Origin: Usnea hakonensis | Taxonomy: Eukaryota; Ascomycota; Lecanoromycetes; Lecanorales; Parmeliaceae | Reading direction: 5' to 3' | DNA length: 64,000 nucleotides | Assembly (NCBI GenBank): GCA_013423325.1 | Contig: BLJB01000202.1 | Location: 586 to 64,585 of the forward strand | In this document: positions 57,500 to 64,000 of the stretch, piece by piece | Layout of the letters: each line of letters starts with the position of its first letter | How positions within the stretch are numbered: the stretch's first letter is position 1 | Program-made: the position numbers and the translations under genes | The notes under the pieces: model-generated | The model's input: the letters and a program-made list of their open reading frames with translations, nothing else | Told to the model about the DNA's origin: nothing | The model's database searches: none

Positions 57500-59537
57500 A
57501 TGGGAGGTGATCATGGGTCAACGCAAATATCAGATGCTTTGAAGACGCCGGAAGAGAGCCATGGTAGCCAGCGGGGATCCATTGATCTTGATGCAGCTGA
57601 CCTTGCGCGCCTTGGTAAGAAGCCGGTCCTGAAGGTGAGCTCCGAGCTCCTCCACACAAGCCCTAGCATTCACCCTGACAATTTGGTTATAGCGCAGGTT
57701 TGGGCTCATGTCGTTACTGGGCTTCAGTTGTTCCATTCTCATAACCTGGGAGGGCATACTGATGTAAACTTGGACCGCCCAATCTTACTTGGACTAAGCT
57801 GACGAGGAAAAGCGTCTTCAACATTGGATTCATGAAGTATGCTGGTGTATATCAAAGGGTGACTACGAAAACATGATAACAAAGTCTACAGCGGTGGTCC
57901 GGCGGGTCTCGTGTACCAATTTCTCATTGTTTGGATTGGGACTGCTTCAGTCTACGCATGCTTGAGCGAGCTGGCCTCAATGTAATATTCAAAAGCCGCT
58001 AGATCATTGAGGCCTAGACTAAAGCATATCAGGGCTCCCACTGCTGGCGGACAGTACTATTGGGTCTCAATGCTAGCGCCACCTTCTTCCAGGAAATTTT
58101 TCAGTTATGCCACCGGCAAGTAATAGGTCATACGATGGCAGAACTCTCTAATTGATCTTAGGCTGGCTCACCGTGTGGGGATGGCAAGTATCTCTCGCGT
58201 CCGTATCTTACCTCGCAGGAGCATTGATCCAGGGACTGATCACTTTGACGACACCTGCCTACGAACCCCATCCATGGCATACAGTTCTTCTATTTTGGGC
58301 CGCGATACTTTTCACCATATTTATCAACACTGCAGTTGGACAGTATCTGCCCAAGATTGAAGGTTCAATTCTGATAATCCATATCCTCGGGTTTTTCGCC
58401 ATTCTCCTTCCTTTGGCGATTTTGGGGTCGCATCAAAATGCTTCCGAAGTCTTTCAAACCTTCTTGGACACCGGAAGCTGGCCTACACAAGGTCTTTCGT
58501 TTATGATAGGGATGCTTGGATCTGTCTTTTGTTTCACAGGTACGTGGCTCTTCTGATGCGTCAACCTATATCGGGGTATCGCTGACAGGGGCAACAGGTG
58601 CAGATGGGGCGATACATGTATCAACACCCTGTTACAATAAGAGTCAGAGCTACTGGCAAACTAACTAGATTCTAGATGTCTGAAGAAATTCAAAATGCCT
58701 CCGTCATTGTGCCACGCGCTATCATGCTTAGCATCTTCATCAATGGCAGCTTGGCTTTTTGCATGATCATTGCAACACTCTTCAGCTTGACCGATGTGCA
58801 AGGCGCATTGAATACTCCAACGCATTATCCAATCATGGAGATTCTGCAAAACTCCACTGGTTCCGTTGCTGGAGCTACAGTCTTGGCTTCCATACTAGTG
58901 GTCATGCAATTTTGTTGTAATGTGGGGCTCCTTGCATCTGCTTCGCGAATGTGCTGGTCATTCGCTCGAGATCGCGGTCTACCTGGATGGAAATTCTTGC
59001 AGCGTGTCAGTCATCCTTACGATCACTCAGGCGTTTTAAGTGCTGATGCGCTGGATCTAGGTTCAAGGACACGCTTCTCTTCCCATCCGGTCCATCCTCG
59101 TGACCACATGCATCTCATGTCTACTCTCGCTCATCATACTCGGGTCATCAACAGCCTTCAACGACCTAGTCTCGCTCTCGGTTTCTAGTCTGCAATCCTC
59201 ATACCTCGTTGCAATCAGTCTTTTACTCTATCGACGCTCTACTGGAGCGATACTGCCTCGCAGTTTATCCGTCGAATCTTACCCAGTAACGGATCTGGAA
59301 ATAAGATGGGGTCCTTGGCATATACCGGGATTTTGGGGAATTGCGAATAATGTGTTTGCCTGTACCTATTTGACCGTCATTGTCTTTTTCAGCTTTTGGC
59401 CCACAGAAAAGCCGGTTACAGCAGAGAATATGAATTATGCTGTCTTAGTAACGGGGGCAGTTGTAATCGTCAGCCTGGTCTACTACCTCGTATGGGCGAA
59501 GAGAGTATATACAGGACCGGTGATCGAGGTGGGCTAA
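57500..59537 (+). CDS. Amino-acid/GABA-type permease (APC superfamily)
   Basis: Proton-coupled amino-acid or choline/GABA uptake at the plasma membrane. Nine exons join in phase: 57500-57634, 57693-57763, 57807-57836, 57892-57981, 58033-58115, 58162-58539, 58598-58617, 58676-59005, 59061-59537, giving about 537 aa. The hydrophilic N-terminus (LGKKPVLK) leads into RRFGLMSLLGFSCSILITWEG, NGGPAGLVYQFLIVWIGTAS, SELASMAPTAGGQYYWVSML, TGWLTVWGWQVSLAS, TGADGAIHMSEEIQNAS and WSFARDRGLPGW, the conserved blocks of the fungal GABA-permease group. Intron 5 (58116-58161) uses a GC donor, GCAAGT. The two smallest exons are 20 and 30 bp. No frame defect seen. Confidence 0.9.
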
Positions 59538-61162
59538 CTGTGGAAGAAGTAGCCCGTCAGTTGCATTTAATTGTGATATATGGACATGTGTCACGAGGTC
59601 AATTCTAGGGCAAGATCGAAGATATTCAAACATTCGAATATGTATAGTTGAATATATCAAGCGGTATATACATGAGTATGATATGAACGAATACACCCGA
59701 TTACACTCATGTACTAGTACTTTCATCATTCCTCGCCACAGTAGGATGGGTGGTTACTAGTCCTACATATCGCATATCTTCTACTTCTTGTCTGAGTTAT
59801 TCTATGCTGGGGATGGAAAGAGGTTCGAAACACCATGGTTAGGCATGGATGGATCGCCACAGTAGGACTGGGGGTTAGTAATTTCGGATATCGCATATCG
59901 CATGAATCGTTTTGGTAGTGTTTCGGTGCATGGATTCGATGGCCATGGCCATGGCAAGAGAATCAGGAGACTGTGTCCTTTCAGGAGTGCATATATAGAG
60001 TGATTTGCACTGGCAATGGCTCTTCAGTCGCTTCGTCTCTTTCAGAGTCTCCTTCATTGCATTGCAGTCTTTTTTCGCCCACCCACCCCTACCTGCATAT
60101 ACATATCTATCTACTCCAGGTCCATATCGAATAGATCTGGGAGTCTTCTGAGCGCTGTAGCAATGGGCCTGAATATACCTTCAGGGGTCACTGTTCATGG
60201 CAATGAGACAGGCTAACCACTGCTGCAACTACCTCCTAGGAGCATTTGATCATTTGCATGCAATTCGCATGATTCGGATGTGGCGAACGAAGCACTAAAC
60301 AGTGTTCAGGCCTGGCTCTGGCCAGAGACATGTACCATGAGAAACTTCGTGTAGCCTCCGTGTGCATTGGACCATGAGCTGGCCCGTGGCATGGCGCTTG
60401 TATTACGGTGATCAGATGTATCACTCAGTCGACAAAGTCATACATGCGAGGCGCCTGACGACTGGAGTCCTCTCCTCATAATCGACCAGCGCAGAGTTCC
60501 ATGCCCGCCTTTCCTCCACCTTGAGTTCAGAGCGTTCATTTTCCGCTCTTGATGTTTGATGAATATCCGACCATGCTGATGCATATTTTGATCAATAATA
60601 ACGTGCGTTGGAGGTATTTCAGCGTGATCATTTTTTGGCTCAGCCGCATGGTATCAGGGATACGCCTATCGTACTCAGAAATCTGACCGCCTTTTTCTTA
60701 GGGGCGCGAATTTGACTTGCTCTGACAAGGCATTGGAAGATCCCACGCTATGCTACTGGCAATATTGACTTTTTAGAACGGGAGGTGTAAAGTGGTTCAT
60801 TCTCTAGCTACGAAAAATGCTAAAGTACGAGTGGCGCTGACGTAATTGATGCCTCATCGCTACTGCCCAACAGCATCGAGCTAAGCTCGAGATATGCTAC
60901 CTCTCATTCTTGTTGTCCTGACACTCCTCTGTTTGACATGCTCAAGACCATGTTGCAAGCACGTCGGCCGTGCTCGTGTTACACTTATGACCTTGTCTAG
61001 TAAGGGAAAGAACTCTTCGGCGTCTTTAATCCATCCAGATCATAGGCAATCTGGGTAGCAATCCTGAAGCCAAAATGTAGCAATTCTGTATACAACAAGT
61101 ACTATGACTTTAGGCTGTGCCCAAGTCTTTCTTAGGGTCAAAAACGACAGAACAGAAGCTTG
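59538..61162. other. Convergent intergenic region, no gene recognised
   Basis: Lies between the 3' ends of the permease (+) and the STAND-like gene (-). A 45-bp segment containing TCGCCACAGTAGGA and ATATCGCATATC is repeated at 59733-59778 and 59853-59898. Other ORFs lack support. Confidence 0.5.
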
Positions 61163-63875
61163 TTAGACAGAAGAATCATGGCTATCGCTGTCACTCAAAA
61201 GACTACTACTGATGTTGGCTATGCGCTCAAAGTCCTCTGGCTCAGGTGTGGAAAAGTCTGGTTGTGCCTCTTTCTCTTTGGCGCTGCTATCCTTTTCACC
61301 TGCGACAGAAATCGATCCAGAGCTCCCACTCCATGGCGAATGCTCCGAAAACTTGACAAGAGGCTTAGGAGTGAGAGGAGATGTAACATGCTTCCGCGAG
61401 TGATCGTCGTCGTCTGTTGAGTCCCATTTTACCTCTTTGGCAAAGCCGCCAAAGGGCTTCGTTTGAGTGAAGTCTTCATTGAGACTGTCTTCACTAGAAC
61501 AAGAGCGCAGAGTTGTCGCTTTGATTCCATGTATGGACTCACTGTCGTCCGAGCTCGCGAATGGGTCGAACAAGGAGGCGGAGTCCGACTCCTCAGTAAC
61601 GGAATCAACCACCCGTCGTGCAGTCGCAGTCTCAGACATCCTATTGGGTATGTGATTTGCTGTGGCTGTCCCTTCTGCTAAATCATCGCTTTCAGAATCG
61701 GTATCAAGGAGGAGGTTTTCGACGGACACAAGGCTTGTAGGAACTTCTGAGGGCACGCTTGGCTCAGGCAGCCGTGGTATCTTCTTTGACGACTTTTCTA
61801 AGAGTGTAGCTTCGCTCCGATGATGGCCTCGAGGAACGGTTATAATGGCGTGACGACTAGCCAGGATTCTTGCTTCTGCGATTTTTGTTGATAGGCGTGT
61901 AGCGTCCCGTATTCTGGCGGTGATAAGTATTTTCACTGTCATAGCAGGGTCATCTGTCAATGCGTTGAGATTTCCGAGGAGCGCAAGCGTATTTTCTAAT
62001 CCTTTAAGATTCGTCTCCTTCTGTAAAACGTCGATGTGGTCAATAAAAATCCAAACATGCTTCTCCTTCACTGATAGTCTGAGAATGTCCAAAAAGAGTG
62101 TCCAAAGTCTTTCTACATCATTTCTCGCATCTTGAAAACGCTCCTGGGTGAGCTCCAGCGTCCGCACTGCCAGTTGCTCACGGTGGAGTGAGAGACATTT
62201 AGAGATTAAAGATTGAATCAGAATGGCGGCCGTTGAGAACACATTCCCGTTTGAGTGTCCTTGACAGAAGTGTGCCAATGTCATGGAGTGCTCAAGTCGT
62301 GCACAATCATCTGCTAGGCGTTCCGAAAAGACAGAAGCCCAATCTAACTTGTGCCCCTGGTACGTGTCTATCCATAGAATCCCTGACCTCTCGGTCGACA
62401 TCCAGCTTCTCATGCTGGGATGTCTCAACAAAGCCACGCAGTGCTGCCAGTCATACGTAGTCAAAAGACGGCTGCCTGCTCTGATGTATTCTTCTCGGTG
62501 ATCGAATCTCTGAAGCTGTGGAAAAGCCTTATTGCGAAATTCCAGCAAAGTGTGCGGACTTGAAACAAATTCCGCTAAGTACACTTGTGGTGTGGAGACT
62601 GGCAAAGTTAGTTGCGTATTCGAGTCCGTTGCATCCGGTCCTCCGGTATAGTCTGTCCTTCCATAACCTGCAGTCTGCTGCAACAATAACTCGTCGAATC
62701 TGTGTACCTACCTGGAGTCAAAGTTCTGGAGCAAAACTTCTATTTCGTTCTTCATTTCCTCTTTGATCTCCATTTGAAGCTTTTTAGACGATGACTCTTG
62801 CTGCGACGAGTCCCTTTCCTCTTGCTGACATTCCAGCAGAGACCGAAGTAGATTCTGGTTGCAGATTGTAGCATGAAAATGGCTGGCACTGGCAAGTTCT
62901 TGGATTTTACGAATCTGGACGTCGATTTGAGAAACCACCTTTTCGAATTTAGCTTCCCATGGAAAAGCGAAGGCCTCAATCACGCTAGCAATTTTGTTTT
63001 TAGCATAGCATCGAAGGGCTTTGCCCAGGAACTTGGAGAAACTCGCATAGAGCAAAGCCACGCCCCTAATGGAGTGAATAGAGTTAGCAGATGGGCCTGG
63101 GGACATTCCACGGTCCCATACTCTACCATCTTGTCCGTCGGGGCATAAGCGATCAATTGATTCACCATCCCCAGCTGCTCCCCAATAGAGATTAAGTGTG
63201 ACTCAATGTTTTGCTTTAGCCTAGAGTGGTTATTGTTCGCGACAAAGAGAAGCTTCATGACGCCCCATGCTAGAGCAACATATTCCGGACACTGGTTCAT
63301 GACGACATCCAGTAGTTTCGAGTACTCCAAGGCTACCATAGAGAATCTTTCAAGTCCTTTGCAAAGCGTCCTTCGAGACCTCTGCTTCTCCAGAGCCTCC
63401 CTTGCCAGGGTATCAAGCTCTTCGACATCTGCTTGAACTCGCCATAGTTCCCCCCAATTTTCGCTGCTTGCTTGCTTTTCGTACGCTTCAACTGTCTGGC
63501 GGACTTGATTCAGGGAGGCTTGCATAGGCTCCCTAGAGACAGAGTTAGCACAGAATCCGAGTTGATCTTAACGTCATTCGAGACTTGCTGGGAGATGAGG
63601 GCATGAGCCCACTGAGCCTTGAAAGTGTCGGCATTGGCATTGCTTTGGGATCTCGTGACTCTTCTCATTTGCGGCTCTGAATCCGCAACTGATGGGCTCA
63701 CACTTGGTAGACTTTTTCTGTGCAAGAATTCCTGGCCAGTCGACTTTCTTCTACTGCCAGCCTGGACAGCCGATTTTCCGAAAAACATTTTCGGGCGAGG
63801 TTTGGGCGGTCTTGGCGATAGTCGTTTTAACAACACTGCATCTTCTTCGACTCCTCTGTATACATCATTCGACAT
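61163..63875 (-). CDS. Fungal STAND-like protein with DUF7708-type N-terminus
   Basis: Proposed exons 63875-63613, 63532-63122, 63065-62712, 62657-61163, about 840 aa; the first junction is the least certain. The ATG at 63875 (MSNDVYRGVEEDA) was preferred to an upstream TTG. Residues ~90-260 contain NQCPEYVALAWGVMKLLFVA, the hallmark of the helical N-terminal module of fungal STAND proteins, then PTDKMVE|GVALLYASFSKF. A middle part has WIDTYQGHKLDWASVFSERL and a Walker-B-like HVWIFIDHIDVLQ followed by VKILITARIRDATRL, but no classic P-loop GxxxxGK is visible. The C-terminus (~640-840) is Ser/Asp-rich and disordered. It may be a degenerate NTPase sensor or scaffold; no repeat domain is present. 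Confidence 0.75.
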
Positions 63876-64000
63876 CTTGAAATCATTGAGATGTCGCAAT
63901 CGAGCTCTCGAAAATATCAGTTCCCCCTGAATGGCATGACGTCCGTGCGATTCGGGAGTCAGGAAATTTTAGTTGGGGTTTGAAGGGGGGGGGGAAGGAC
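63876..64000. other. Upstream edge of window
   Basis: Short 5' flank of the STAND-like gene, ending in a G-run at the window border. Confidence 0.5.

Overview
The window looks like nuclear DNA of a filamentous ascomycete (Pezizomycotina). Genes are interrupted by short introns of about 36-100 bp with GT-AG borders (one is GC-AG). The gene repertoire is fungal: HET domain, fungal STAND N-terminal modules, a Lam-type GRAM/VASt protein and dynein light intermediate chain. Two blocks (about 100-5765 and 24256-35367) are extremely AT-rich and almost free of CA/TG dinucleotides, the footprint of repeat-induced point mutation (RIP). I cannot fix the genus; a Helotiales or Dothideomycetes plant-associated fungus would fit.

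Layout. 1-5765: RIP-destroyed block with a long degraded plus-strand reading frame. 5973-8058: acyl-CoA ligase. 8609-8878: small predicted gene. 9749-14079: GRAM-VASt sterol-transfer protein. 14868-15665: LRAT-like protein with a possible myristoylation site. 15.7-18.6 kb: no intact gene, a tRNA-like fragment and a dispersed repeat. 18637-20057: J-domain protein. 22231-23923: cytochrome P450. 24256-35367: a nested mobile element. A large inverted-repeat DNA transposon with 6-bp target duplication TCATTG carries a RIP-killed integrase-core gene, and a Ty3/gypsy retrotransposon (29302-35133, 5-bp target duplication TTATA) sits inside it. 35.4-39.3 kb: gene debris (carboxylesterase piece, CxxC mini-protein, STAND N-terminal piece). 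39829-43404: HET-domain protein. 43.4-49 kb: gene-poor, with a ferric-reductase pseudogene, an ankyrin remnant and one intact small secreted cysteine-rich protein (46594-46950). 48896-50466: MIT-like protein. 50623-52491: dynein light intermediate chain. 53285-54550: FAD monooxygenase. 57500-59537: amino-acid permease. 61163-63875: STAND-like protein.

Housekeeping functions (dynein chain, MIT protein, Lam protein, J-protein) alternate with fast-evolving accessory genes (HET, STAND pieces, secreted protein, P450, permease, monooxygenase) and dead transposons, the pattern expected of a two-compartment fungal genome. The strongest discovery candidate is the nested element. Its ends and both target duplications are still readable, and hypothetical reversal of CA-to-TA changes makes its integrase-like gene legible. 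All exon models were derived by eye from splice signals, reading phase and remembered family conservation, and no alignment was run.
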